Assembly (NCBI GenBank): GCA_013420905.1
Contig: JAAXNY010000013.1
Span: forward strand, 2,170,001-2,234,000
Direction: 5' to 3'
Length of the DNA: 64,000 nt
DNA from: Collybia mongolica
Taxonomy: Eukaryota; Basidiomycota; Agaricomycetes; Agaricales; Clitocybaceae
How positions within the stretch are numbered: the first letter of the stretch is position 1; each line of letters starts with the position of its first letter. The notes below the pieces were generated by a model. It was not told where the DNA came from and did not search any database. It saw nothing but the letters and a program-made list of their open reading frames with translations. Made by a program: the position numbers and the translations under genes. Positions 23,310 through 34,274 of this stretch are shown piece by piece.

Positions 23310-24440
23310 TTTGGTAAGTAGATGTCATTTTCTAGTATGTAGTAGTTCTATACAAATGTAGTCAGTACATTATAAGTACTCAATATTGAATACAATTTAG
23401 ACTCAAGTACATAGTATGGACCAATAGTACTAGTCATATATATATATATAGGTCAATTAACACAGTCATTTCATACTACATATAACACTTCATTCTAATC
23501 TAACCAAAATCTCAATTTCTTCTTTTCTAAATGATTCAACCAAGGCAGTAAAGTCATCCCATAAACCCACTATTTGTGGGATGAAATACCTTCTATGCTG
23601 AACTTAAATCATCCCACATATTCCACCTTTTATGGGATGAAAGTTCACTCTAATAGATTAAAATGATCTAATAAAACCCACCCATTATAGGATGAAATTC
23701 CCCTCTTTTTCACTGGATTAAAATTGTCCCATATAATTCACCTCTAATGGGATGGAAGTTCACACCACTAAGGGATGAAATATCTGGGATGAAGTTTCAT
23801 CCCAATTTCATACCCTTTAGATTCATCCACTAAACTTAGGAATTGCTGCTTTCATCCATTAAGTGGGGGAAAAACCTCCCCCACCAGGTGCACAGTGAAA
23901 AAGGTTGGAAGGTCTTCTGATGCAGAGACAGTACTGAATTCTTTCTAGATAAACACCTAGATAAAAAGCTATTTCATGTATTTCATTAATCCCCTCAAAG
24001 TTTCTTATTGAACTAATCAACAACAAGAACTTGGTGGCTGATCTGACATGATCTGTATAGATACAAGAGCTTCTCTATTACAATGTACAGACCAGGAATA
24101 TCCACGCAAGATGTACAGAAAAGCCCGAGTTGGTGCAGGCAGGATGCACTCTGTCCAGCTCTGCATAGCACTATGAAGACACAGATGAAAAAGGGGCCCT
24201 GTGGTTCCTGCCAGCTATGGATGGAAAAAGTCAGGGCTTGCCGATGTTCCATGCCTCCCCACTTGCCTCCACCCGCCCCCGCCCCCACGCTCCCCTTTCA
24301 TCTTCCCGTTGTTCTTCTCCCAAAAAACATGGAGGCGCTTGACTTGCTCGACCATGGAATTCGGGCGCACATAAAAAGCCACCTTGCCCTCATCCCGATC
24401 AACGACCAAAAACACCGACAATTTATTGATACTATAAATA
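23310..24440. other. Non-coding stretch with degenerate GGGATGAAA repeats
   Basis: A (TA)n run lies near 23440. At 23560-23880 there are TGGGATGAA repeats that mirror 20450-20960. The open frame at 24083-24652 crosses a long G-run (24516-24530) and has no familiar content, so I do not call it a gene. Confidence 0.45.
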
Positions 24441-24637
24441 CAACTAAAATAAATTCAACTAAAGCCCTCTCAATCGAGGCTGGAAATGAATGGTCGACAA
24501 GAGGTACTAATTGGGGGGGGGGGGGGGGGGCGACTTATCACAGGGCTAATCGTCCTGATTTTCAAATGCCCAAAGAGGAGCGATTCCAGTATGGGCAGAA
24601 ACTAGACACAGTTGATGTTTCAGGCAAAGACAATAGT

Positions 24638-25784
24638 CTATACAAAAGTTGAAAAGAGCTCACAAGCGTCGGCAGCATCTTCAGCGGACATTCCGTCGTA
24701 AATTCCACCTTCATACAAGATAGGGTCATCATCATCATAACGCGAATACCCGGGCATTCCCTTTGGTTTGGACGGAGACGCTGCAGCCGCTTGAACAGAT
24801 GCGTGTAATGCCTTGATCGAGCATCCACAGAATTAGGGGATATACGTATAATTCAGACATACCTTAACATCGCAGAGATTATAATATCTCATATCACCCC
24901 CATTTTTCCTGTAAGGATTAGGTTCGATAGAGATAGACAGTATACGATCCAGCTGGGCAACCTTTAGCTACTGCGTGTCACCTTGCGTTCTCCAAGATGA
25001 GACCGTTCTTAATCACAAACCTTGTACTCCTTCAGAACATTAGACCTCATTATCTTCCCACCAGGCTTCTTCTGTGCGAGTCGGCGCCACGGCCCCGCCC
25101 TTCTTAGTCGGTGTACTCAGATTATGGGTCGAGCTCCCAGTAGCAAGCCGAGCGGCCAAGGCTTCGACGTCAGAGACATTATAGATCTTAATTGGGTGGC
25201 GACCACCGTGGCTGTTAGGACGGATCTCAACTGGTAATATCGAAGCCAGGTCAGCTGGTGCGAGATGGTATTTCTTCGTGGCTTGTGTGCGATACTTGGG
25301 TGGAAAAATACTTTATTACATGGCCAAATCAACTGATATGAACGTACAATTATCCCGCTCCCGTCTTTGGGTGTGGTAAGCGTTAATGAGTGGGCCGGTG
25401 TTCTAACCATATGCGCTGAGGAGCGAGTTGGCGTTCTAAGAGGACCCATAGTTGGCGAAACGAGGTGTCCGAGAAACCGAGACGCCGAGGTTCATTATAG
25501 CCCCAAAGGCTAAAATCAATTGCAAGTCCGCTCCGCTTTCTCACACATTCACACGTTCTTTCACGTGCTGTTTCGTCAGTCCTGCGACCTTTTGGTACTC
25601 CAGCCATCGACGCTGAAGGAGCAGAGTTTCTGAGCACATAGAGTGAGCTCGAGGAGCGAAACTTGATCAAGACATCGGCATCAAACATATCAATTCTCGA
25701 TATCTCCGAAAACATCTGACTAAGTGCCGTCTTGATCCGTTGAACCCGGGAGTCGAGACCATGTGCGCTCGTAACTCGAGCCAA
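24638..25784 (-). CDS. Partial multi-exon gene of unknown function (sister of the 13.6 kb fragment)
   Basis: The 3' end is clear. An exon with GGKIMRSNVLKEYK splices to LDRILSISIEPNPYRKNGGDMRYYN, which splices to a last exon (KPKG, SRYDDDDP, MSAEDAADACELFSTFV, stop at 24638). The order EYxL, NP and GDM-(L/Y)Y faintly recalls the XPA/RAD14 C-terminal domain; that is only a resemblance. Upstream open frames (25383-25784, with SEISRIDMFDADVLIKF) may be earlier exons, but I could not join them with confidence. The start is not found. A 5' part may be lost. Confidence 0.45.
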
Positions 25785-25789
25785 GAGCG

Positions 25790-26160
25790 TGGCATGAAAA
25801 GGAGAGGATAACTTGAGGCGCTACGATATTAAATAAAATCAGCATTTGTAGAAGGCGATTAACGTTTGGAGATTCATACCGAAATATGTTGAACGTGCCC
25901 AAACCGTCCCGTGCCGCGACGAGAGGGCTAGAAAGACGATAATGTAGGTTCCACCACTTAAACAGAGAAAATTACTACAGGGCCGGTTGGCACAGGTCCT
26001 TTCTGGCGTCCCATCACCAGTATCCAAGCAGTGAAAAAGCCGAGTTCATCCCAATGATACAAGAAGCAGTACTGTACAACAAAATGCGCATATCCACCCT
26101 AAATAATTCATATTTCCTCTACTAGAAAAAGAAAAAGAATTGTATCGAATTGATCAGTCA
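25790..26160. other. Intergenic stretch, no gene identified
   Basis: Short frames only, possibly upstream exons of the 24.6-25.8 kb gene or the 3' flank of the carboxypeptidase gene. Confidence 0.3.
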
Positions 26161-27963
26161 CTACAAACAACTACAGGGGTCACAACACATACTTTTCATT
26201 TTCTTGGCAATGAACTTTGCCAGATATTTTACCATACTCCCCGTTTCCTCGCCCACCGGCCGAATCCAACGGGACGGGAGCGAGAAACCATACTATGAGA
26301 ATATCAAAAATATTTTCAAAAAATGAAAGAGCCGGTAAGGAACATAATGACGCACAGTACCAGTATCCCGTAAATGCACAACATATGAGTATTTGATCTT
26401 TGCGCGCGAATACATCCAATCTACAACATTGCCGGGTGCACGGTACAGTTGCGTGCACAGCTGACCCATCTGTGCAAAGAATAAGACAAAGAAGATTGCG
26501 CAGCATATAGGGCCACTCACAGCAAAGGCAGTTCCATGGACTTCCATCAACGCCCGTGCTGCACCAAGTCCTGCCTCTATCTGATCCTCCGCATCCTTCG
26601 GCAGGCGCTTGCACGAGTACGAGTACGGCGATGAGACTGCGTTAACATTAGTTCGCAAAAGGTAGGTTGGATGGAAGTAGTACGTACGCATCTGGCCGTA
26701 ACTCCGCAGGTCAAGGAATCCGACTAGGTTGGGAAGCGTCATGACCCAGTTGGCAATGTTGTTCACCTCGGGTGCCTGAAACGGGCGGTCGCCCGGGTAC
26801 CAATACGAGCACGGGTCACTGGGATCGTCACCTGCCTGCATACCAGCTTTCCATTTGTATCCCTAGGTAGTCAGGCGTTTAATTTTTGTACCGCACGGAA
26901 TGACGGGGACCTACCCAGTTTCTGTCCATGTCCAATCCTGAGCATTTCGTAGATGGGCCCAGTTTCTGGCGCGTCTTATACCTAGGGGTGCAGGTAAGTT
27001 GGTATTGGTGTCGATAGGGCAGGAGCGGGCTGACCAGTAACGATCATTCTCCCAAGTGTAGTCGTAACCGTCAGGGTTGGGAACGGGTATGATGTGGAAA
27101 TCGAACACCTCCAGGAGGGAAGAGAGGGATCTGGGCTCGGATGCGTTGGCAACAAGTGAGTGAGCGACATAGAGTGAGGTCGCCGTCGCGACCCACTAAC
27201 CACATCGTCAATTCCGTACGGATGCAGGGAGACAACAGACACTCACCTCCCGCGCATGCTGCGCCCCAAGGATCACAAAAGCTGGCTTCACTTCCAGGTC
27301 TGGATCTTGCGTCTTTTTCTTCTTTTTCTTCTTTTTCTTCTTCTTTTTCTTCTTCGAAAGCTGTTCCTCCCCCTTATCGCCCTGCTTCGAGATGGTAAGG
27401 CCCAACATCTCCCTCCCTTCTCCGCTGTGCCCCAATTTGGTTACGCGGGTGGTGTTTGGGTGTAGTGCTTCCAGTTCGAGTATGAATGCATCGATTTCGA
27501 ACAAGGGGTGGTATGTATCGTGGTATGAGGTATTATGCAGTGAAGTTAGCTTCCACTCTGCAACAGAGGCTCTGGGTAGTGGCTTCGTGGTATGAGGATG
27601 AGATGCGGTTATGTTCGTCAGTGTATGAGGTAATTCTCGTAGATACTGAGGTAGTTGAGGTCCAGTTGGGGGTGAGTAAATGTCGACATGCGAGTGTGTG
27701 ACCTGCCACAAATCCAGGTTGTTCTCCTGCACCAAAGATAAGGCAAAAATGTAATTGGCATACAGAGGGAGTTTGCTTACCTCTGCAACTTCAAGCACCT
27801 GATTTAGGCTGCCTGAGTCGGAACTAATATCGAACCGTCGAAGTACCCCTTGTTCCGACGGATTGTGGTAGAAGTTCAGGGGCTGCTGGCTCTTATCTGC
27901 CAACACAACCGCGATCGCGGTCGCTGTCCCAAAGAACGACACGAGTTTCGAAGGCATTAACAC
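26161..27963 (-). CDS. ECM14-like M14 metallocarboxypeptidase, predicted inactive
   Basis: Eight exons join in phase: 27963-27781, 27726-27247, 27195-27035, 26981-26915, 26862-26688, 26636-26521, 26469-26356 and 26292-26161. They give about 475 residues. A signal peptide (about residues 1-22) and a propeptide (VLEVAEENNLDLWQVTHSHVD region) precede the M14 fold. The first zinc-site motif GAQHARE-W is intact. The third ligand position, usually DxHSYGQ, reads DLRSYGQ. The catalytic Glu position before LRDTG is His (VVHLRDTG). Known ECM14 proteins are secreted or vacuolar pseudopeptidases involved in cell-wall integrity, so a similar non-enzymatic role is likely. A run of about 14 Lys precedes the strand leading to HARE. 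The first intron is 54 nt without a stop, so it can be misread as coding. The C-terminus is Cys-rich. Confidence 0.85.
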
Positions 27964-28957
27964 AGAGATATATCCCTCACCCTTGACCCAAAGTAGGACA
28001 AGCCACCGTGATGGTGATGGGTCGTGGTACGGTGTCGAAGGCTGTGGGAATATATATATCGGCTGCCAATCTTATCTTCTAACAAGTGACTACCACCGAT
28101 CCTACACAAATACGACGTTGACTGCTGCTCCCCGACTACTCTCCACCGCCAGATGCTCCACTATGTGGTTATTCAAAGAACGACCTAATTCGTGCGGAAC
28201 GACCCCACGAGGCGAAATCGGGAACCGAGATGAAGCACGGAGCCTTTCTTCGGAAGTCCCATTCCACAACCGTGCTTCATGTAATTGGTTTATTATGGTT
28301 TCGTGGTCCGTTTTTTGCCTCATTTCCCACCTTGAGAATTACGGGGGCCCAGCGGAAGCCGCGAACATCTATAATCCATCGATTAAGATAGTAGGCAGGT
28401 AAGACGGGGAAAGATGAGGTAAAAGCTACCGGACTGCGGCACGAGGTGCGCCAACCATGGGTGCACGGTGACGTCTGGGCAGACTTTTGACCTGATATGT
28501 AATGACGACTTCTTTACACGTTTCACAGATTAGGGGGGATGTGTTACTAGTACTCGATGGCTTAACACTTGAGCTGATCATTGAAAAGACAGATGCGTTC
28601 ATGAACATCGAATGTATATCGTTTGAGTTTGGTCTATGAACAGGGTGATCCGTCTCCCTTTCGTCGGGGGAATGACTAGGTACACCTTGGAATTAGTATT
28701 CGACAATATGCTGCACAGGAGGTCTTGTACGAGGCTGGCCTGGATGTCCATCTTAGAGGGTGATGTGCTGGAGCCAGTCTTAAGGGCAGTCATACCAAAA
28801 CACGTTCAACATATTGTATAATCGCTGCAACCTGCAATCAAGCCAATATCGACACTTAACAAAAGCTTCGCATCCTTCGTCAAGTTCGCCCAGCTTCCGC
28901 CGCTTCAACACCCACCTCTAATTCTGTTTCATCAAACTGACACATCCCGACAGTATT
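27964..28957. other. Upstream region of the carboxypeptidase gene
   Basis: Several short minus-strand frames exist (28102-28323 and 28599-28793), but none is recognisable and no splice model links them. It probably contains the promoter and 5' leader of the 26161-27963 gene. Confidence 0.35.
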
Positions 28958-29542
28958 TTACCAGCCCCTATACGGTTGATACGGTTGTCTGTATGGCTGG
29001 CAATACGGTTGACGATGCGGCTGGTAGTTGTAATAAAGGTTGGGTGCCACTGGGGCCATATATGGAACACGATGGTAGTTCCATTGAGGCCTGTGATGAT
29101 GGTGGGGCCGCGCCGCAGTATCGGTACGCTTCGCCTTTGGATTTGAGGACGTCGAACAGGAATAGCAAGGTTCCCCTTGGATTCGGTTAGCTTCTTGGGA
29201 TCGGCCGGTTTCGCATGGTGGTCTGTTCTTGGGATCTGGTTTCGCCTTTGGGCCTGTAGGTTTCGCATTGGGATCGGCAGGTTTGGCCTTCGGATCGGTG
29301 ACCTTCGACTTGGAATCGATGGGTTTCGCCTTGGGAACTCTGGGTTTCGTATGCGGATCTGCGGGCTTCGTCTTGGGGCCCAGGTGCGGGATATTAGCGG
29401 GGCCCTTGGACAGGGAGGAAAGTGCTTTGAGGAGCATCCGGCGGTGTGGGCAAAAAAACCTTCGGCATCGAGATTTTTCGAGCAGTGATTTCGGATTAGT
29501 ATATCGAGTCCCGCATGGCGGCGAGATCGTTCGCGTCAACAT
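28958..29542 (-). CDS. Possible Lys/Pro-repeat protein
   Basis: A single open frame of 194 residues. It has a basic N-terminus, then repeats of the type KPADP-KAKP-DPK (about residues 55-110), and a Tyr/Gln/Pro/Arg-rich tail (QPYRQPYQPYR). The DNA is itself repetitive (TTCGCCTTGGGATCGG units), so the open frame could be a by-product of the repeat. No family is recognised, and there is no intron evidence. Confidence 0.35.
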   Translation of the reverse strand: MLTRTISPPCGTRYTNPKSLLEKSRCRRFFCPHRRMLLKALSSLSKGPANIPHLGPKTKPADPHTKPRVPKAKPIDSKSKVTDPKAKPADPNAKPTGPKAKPDPKNRPPCETGRSQEANRIQGEPCYSCSTSSNPKAKRTDTAARPHHHHRPQWNYHRVPYMAPVAPNLYYNYQPHRQPYCQPYRQPYQPYRGW

Positions 29543-29566
29543 AGTGGCTAGTTGGCAGAGATGATT

Positions 29567-29800
29567 TCAGATCCCAACGAAGAAGCCCCGGAAGAAAGCC
29601 ACATACGTTGGTACATCAAACACGGCCAATGTGCTGGCAAGAAGGGTCAAAGCCAGAGCAGTTTGACGGTTGAACAACACGTTGAACGACCGGGTGGTTT
29701 GTTTGGGACAGCTTCGAAGGGTTAATATTATGAGCCCTTTCATGGGCGTGGTGAAACTTACTAGACCGGCTACAATCTTTTTTTTTATCGTGGACTGCAA
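29567..29800 (-). CDS. Possible small hydrophobic protein
   Basis: The frame ends with FNRQTALALTLLASTLAVFD and a second hydrophobic stretch before the stop, which suggests a membrane segment. An intron (GTAAGT ... CGAAG, about 29705-29755) may lie near the start. It is short and unrecognised and could be the last exon of a longer gene. Confidence 0.3.
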   Translation of the reverse strand: MQSTIKKKIVAGLVSFTTPMKGLIILTLRSCPKQTTRSFNVLFNRQTALALTLLASTLAVFDVPTYVAFFRGFFVGI

Positions 29801-29809
29801 GAAACCATG

Positions 29810-30932
29810 AGGGTTGTCAAACGGATAGGAAAGAAAACCTGCGTACTGAGTATCATCGCTACAGGCCAGCTAGTAGTGAGTGGTGAGACGTATCTAACAT
29901 TCAGCGTTCAATATGTAAGACTATTTATGTGCCGAGACGTATCTGACATTCAGCGATCAATATGCAAGACTATTTATGTACTCCAAGGAGAGCACCCACC
30001 ATGCAAACGGGCTATGTCGAGAACTGATAGGATTCAAGGAGGAGAAACCATGCAACCTCCTGTCGCAGCCCGGCCTATTCCCACCGATCTGGATATGTGC
30101 CCCCTACAACCAGAAATGCACATAGCTCGATGGTGATCGCACAATATGGGATTGCGGAGATATAACATGTTGAACCGATCGCATCATGGACCCGGCGTAC
30201 TGAATCATTTCAAAAGTCTTCCAGGAATTGTGGGATTCTGGAGAGCTTTCAAAGTGGATTCAACACACGAACTAGAAGTCAGATCTTGTTGAGTCTGTTC
30301 TAAGAGTCGCGGATAATCTGGGGGATATCCGATCGTCCGAGGAGAAAGGGGAAACTAGAATAACCTGGGTTTGACCGTCAACGATCCGTTTAAGACCCGC
30401 CTATAGAATCGTCAGCGTCTCAGGCACCATATGAGGCTATGCATCTAGTGTTGCTGACTTGGCGTGCACTCACTGTTGAAACGTTGATGTTCCGCCACAA
30501 ATCTTGATTGGTGCCTGAAGTATCTAGATAATCACAATATCATCGAATTCATACCGAATAAGTAACTGAGGAGGAGAGTGAACACTAGCAGTGAGAATTG
30601 TGAGGTCGTAGAAGCTTTTTATATGCCAATGAGAAAGCATCCTCGAGAGGGGAGTGGAGGAGAAGTTTAGGGAAAACAATTACGTTTGTACATTAATATC
30701 AACATATTTACGTAAATTATGGGTAAATTATAAAATATCCTTCCTTCAGACCTCCTTCTGCTTTTCATCATCAACCAACGACTGTTGGTGTTGGGACACT
30801 TTCACCGAGTCGTCCACTATCTGGAAGACAAAGTTCGGGAAACTTGATTTCCACAAGGTTGCAAATTCGGCCCATGGCAAATGTGAGCTGGTCGAGTGAG
30901 CAAAGTTTTTCAACTTTTCATGGCAATGTTTC
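29810..30932. other. Intergenic stretch, no gene identified
   Basis: A short tandem pair (GAGACGTATCT-ACATTCAGCG, near 29885 and 29936) is the only structure seen. Open frames are short. The right end is presumably the promoter of the F-box gene. Confidence 0.4.
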
Positions 30933-32524
30933 ATGGATGTTCCAGGCCCTGTACGAGCTATTGGGTCACGCTCGTTGAATCCTATACCAAACGAAATATA
31001 CTGCGAGATATTTGACCACGTTGAACACGGCTCAGGGTTAGACCGAGTTTCCCGCAGAATACGCCTTTCAAACCTTGCCCTCGTTTGCCGCTTCTTCTGT
31101 GCATTGGCTCTCCCCCGAATCTTCAAATCCCTCGAATTCTCGGGCGCCAAATGCAGTGGAGATGTCGACATGCCCAGCCATACTTCTTTTTGTAGAGCAG
31201 TTATCCAAGGACAAGAACCCGCCGCATCCCTAGCACGTCACGTCAGAGAATGTGTTTTCACTTCTTGGAGGGTAGATTCAAACGAGCTCCGCTGGGTGCA
31301 TGACGGCTTTCTGGTTATATACAGCCAGGCAATTGGACGCATGCCGAACATACAACAAATTACATTGCACGACACCGATATTGATAAGCGTTTGTTCAAG
31401 GCGCTGTGCAGCTTGAAACATCTTGAACGCTTAACCATTAGGTCATGCACTTTTGGCAATAGTCTCACCGAATCCTTTCTTCGCAAAATCTCTCCCCTTA
31501 AGGTCAAATCATTCACTTTTTGGTCGCCAGGCAACTTCCAGCACTCGGTCGAAACTCTATCTCGTATGGTCAGTGCCGAACGCCTAGAATACTTGAAATC
31601 AAGTTTCTGGCCAGTCACTTCAAAGTTGCTGTCAGGAATTGATCAGAACTCTCTTTTGTACCTCGATATCTTTGGCGGCGATAACGTTGAAGTGTGCGAT
31701 TTACTCAACAGGTCCCCCCGTCTGGAAGAACTACAAGTAGACTTCGCTTCAAGTCAAGGCGGTACTGTATCGAAGACCTCCTGTAAAAACCTTCACACCT
31801 TGAAGTGCCCGCCCTCAATGATTCACCTAATACCAGGCAGACCTCTGCACACCATCATGATCACTACGAGCTGGATGACTCCTCCCTTGCCTCTCTTGGG
31901 AGCCGTTGAGGTCGCTTTGTTGAAACAATCTACCTGTGAAATCCGACGTCTCCATATCCCAGCGCATCTCTATCTCTCAATACCGATATATCAGCATTTC
32001 CAAAACCTGCAGGTCATCTGTATTGTGTATATAGATTATGCGATACCCAGACGTGATTTTCCCACCAATTCTGTTCACTTCAAAGAGGTATTAATATACT
32101 ACGTCTGTTACATAACTACTCACGTTATACCCTTTTCGTTCTCATTTCCCAGATCATTGAAAATTTAGTAACACTCTGGCCACCAACAACCTCCATCCTC
32201 GAATTCTATGTAGATTTTAGATCCTACAAGACCTACACCAGTTTCAGCATGGACCTGAATCAGCAACTCGATATACTTGACTCGCTCGTGAACAAAAGCT
32301 TTCCAAACATCAAAGTTGTCAGCTTCACAGGACTTATACGATGGCGGAAAGACCCTCACACGCAAACTTGGAGGCCCTTTCTGCTGCCGGAAGACCGTTT
32401 TTTCGTTGTGGAGCATTTTCATGGAAGCCCGATCAAGTCAATACCTGAAGATTACGATGGATTCTACGAAGGCTTGCTTTCCGAATTCCACGAAAATCCG
32501 CTATCCTGCCCAAAACCATGGTAA
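30933..32524 (+). CDS. F-box protein
   Basis: Two exons, 30933-32087 and 32153-32524, are separated by a 65-nt GT-AG intron and give about 508 residues. The N-terminus (about residues 15-66) has the F-box pattern: LNPIPNEIYCEIFDHV, then RLSNLALVCRFFCALALPRIF and SLEF. The rest is a leucine-rich, irregular repeat region (SLKHLERLTI, PLKVKSF, RLEELQV) ending in LSCPKPW. F-box proteins of this Agaricomycete type are thought to act as substrate receptors of SCF ubiquitin ligases; the target is unknown. Agaricomycetes carry large, fast-evolving sets of them. The start Met is followed directly by the F-box, which supports the choice. Confidence 0.85.
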
Positions 32525-32905
32525 GATAACGCCACGGTTTTGTATCGATGAACGGCTTTGCGTTTCTCCCTTAGTCCTCCCAAAATCGTTCACTGTGCTT
32601 TGAACTTCGGCCATGTAAAAAGTGATACCACGGCTCTTCTCCACAACAGAAAGCGCACATTTTTATCAAGGATTCCCCACAGAACATCCTTAGTTTTCAT
32701 TAGTGGAGGTAGATTTTAAAACAGTACACAACATATGGGGACCTCACAGGCATACCAGGGCGTGATTTAATCATTGGTGGTTCATTATTTTCATTCATAC
32801 TACAACGAAGAGTGTTTATACATGTCCTTTCTATGATTCATCCATGGCAATATCACATGGAGTGAGGGTGACGGTAAAAAGGTGGGGAGGCGGGTGAGGA
32901 CAAAC
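32525..32905. other. Convergent 3' region between F-box and transaldolase genes
   Basis: The two genes point towards each other here, so this is shared 3' untranslated and terminator sequence. A T-rich and A-rich stretch lies at 32640-32800. Confidence 0.5.
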
Positions 32906-34274
32906 TTAAGCCTTGACCTTTTCCCTAAGAATTGCCTTGAGGGCCTCGCCATCCTCAGCAAACTTCTTGATTCCTTCGTGCAACTTGTCGAAGGCCATCG
33001 AGTCCTGAAGGAGGGTCCATCGGAATTCGGCTTCATTATCAATGAAGGAAACTTTTGCGATCGGGTCGGCTTGAGCGGCTAAAGGTCACGGGCCGGGGTT
33101 AGGACTCGGTCCGAAATACCGGACATCTGGAAATGCGACGTACCAGCATTGGCGTTCAGTTTTGTGGGGACGGGATCTGTCGACTTTTGAAGCTCTTCGA
33201 GAAGAGAAGGCGAGATCGTCAAAAAGTCAACGCCGGCGAGGGCTTTGATTTCTCCGACCTATACGTGAGGTGTAAGTCAAAATCCTTGATATGAAGTGAT
33301 CCGGGAGCGCACGTTACGGAAAGAGGCACCCATGACAATTGTCTTGTATTGGTGCTGCTTATAGTAGTTGTAGATCTTCTTGACAGATTGGACACCTGGA
33401 TCATCATCGCCGTGGTAATCCTTGCCCGTGTTCTTCTTGTACCAATCGAGAATCTGTAAAGCATGTTAAGATCAACCCATCAGAAAGTAATCACTAGAAC
33501 GTACCCGACCAACGAAGGGCGAAATCAGAGTAACACCGGCCTCTGCGCAGGCAACAGCCTGGCCGAAGCCGAACAGGAGTGTCAAGTTGCAGTGGATGCC
33601 GTCGTCTCTCTCGAGCTCACGAGCGGCTTGGATACCTTCCCATGTTGAGGCGATTTTGACCAAAATACGGTCTTTCTTGATCCCGACAGACTCATAGAGC
33701 GCGATGAGCTCTTTGGCCTGCAGCAACAAGTTAATATACAATATAGCGACAAGTGATTCCAAAGACAGACCTTAGCTTTGGTGGCTTCTTTGCTGAAGGA
33801 GAGGCGGGCGTCGACCTCAGTCGAAACGCGACCCGGGATGATAGACAATATTTCTTTCCCGAATTCAATAAGCTGCAGGAGTTGGCTTCAGTTACTGGAA
33901 TATCGTAGTGGATCGCCATACATACCAGCCTGTCGAGCGCTGCATTTGTCTGATTCTCGATATCTCCGCCCTTCTCCTTGCCGAACTTCACGGCATTGTC
34001 GACTAATCGATTGTAACCGGGCTTGTTCGCAGCAGCCAAGATCAGAGAGGGGTTGGTCGTAGCATCCTAAAATTCATGTGTAAGAAAAAACTCGCTGCTT
34101 GATATTGGCGGGCGTGAAATATACCTGAGGCTTGTAAACGGCGATTGCTGGTAGATCAGGGGGTTAAGTGATGGTACTCATTTATGATATTAGAGAAGGC
34201 TTACATTCGAAGTCACCGGAGTCAGAGACTACAACGGTTCCGGTTTTTTTGAGCTGTTCAAGAGATGTGGACAT
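32906..34274 (-). CDS. TAL1: Transaldolase (pentose phosphate pathway)
   Basis: A multi-exon gene starting at 34274 ([13 protein letters not shown]) and ending with LREKVKA at the stop at 32906. The product is about 320 residues, the usual length. Exon content matches class-1 transaldolase in order: [43 protein letters not shown] with the Schiff-base Lys, [37 protein letters not shown] and [12 protein letters not shown]. It moves a dihydroxyacetone unit between sedoheptulose 7-phosphate and glyceraldehyde 3-phosphate in the cytosol. Introns of about 50-65 nt have clear GT-AG ends (for example near 33085, 33260 and 33730). It looks intact and is a housekeeping anchor for the gene-rich part of the window. 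Confidence 0.95.

Noticed and set aside
24083..24652. 189-residue plus-strand open frame
   Set aside because: It runs through a long G-tract and across the 3' end of the duplicated minus-strand gene. The composition looks like chance.
28102..28323. 73-residue minus-strand protein upstream of the carboxypeptidase
   Set aside because: It is plausible in composition but has no family match that I know and no linked exons. It is more likely chance in a promoter region.
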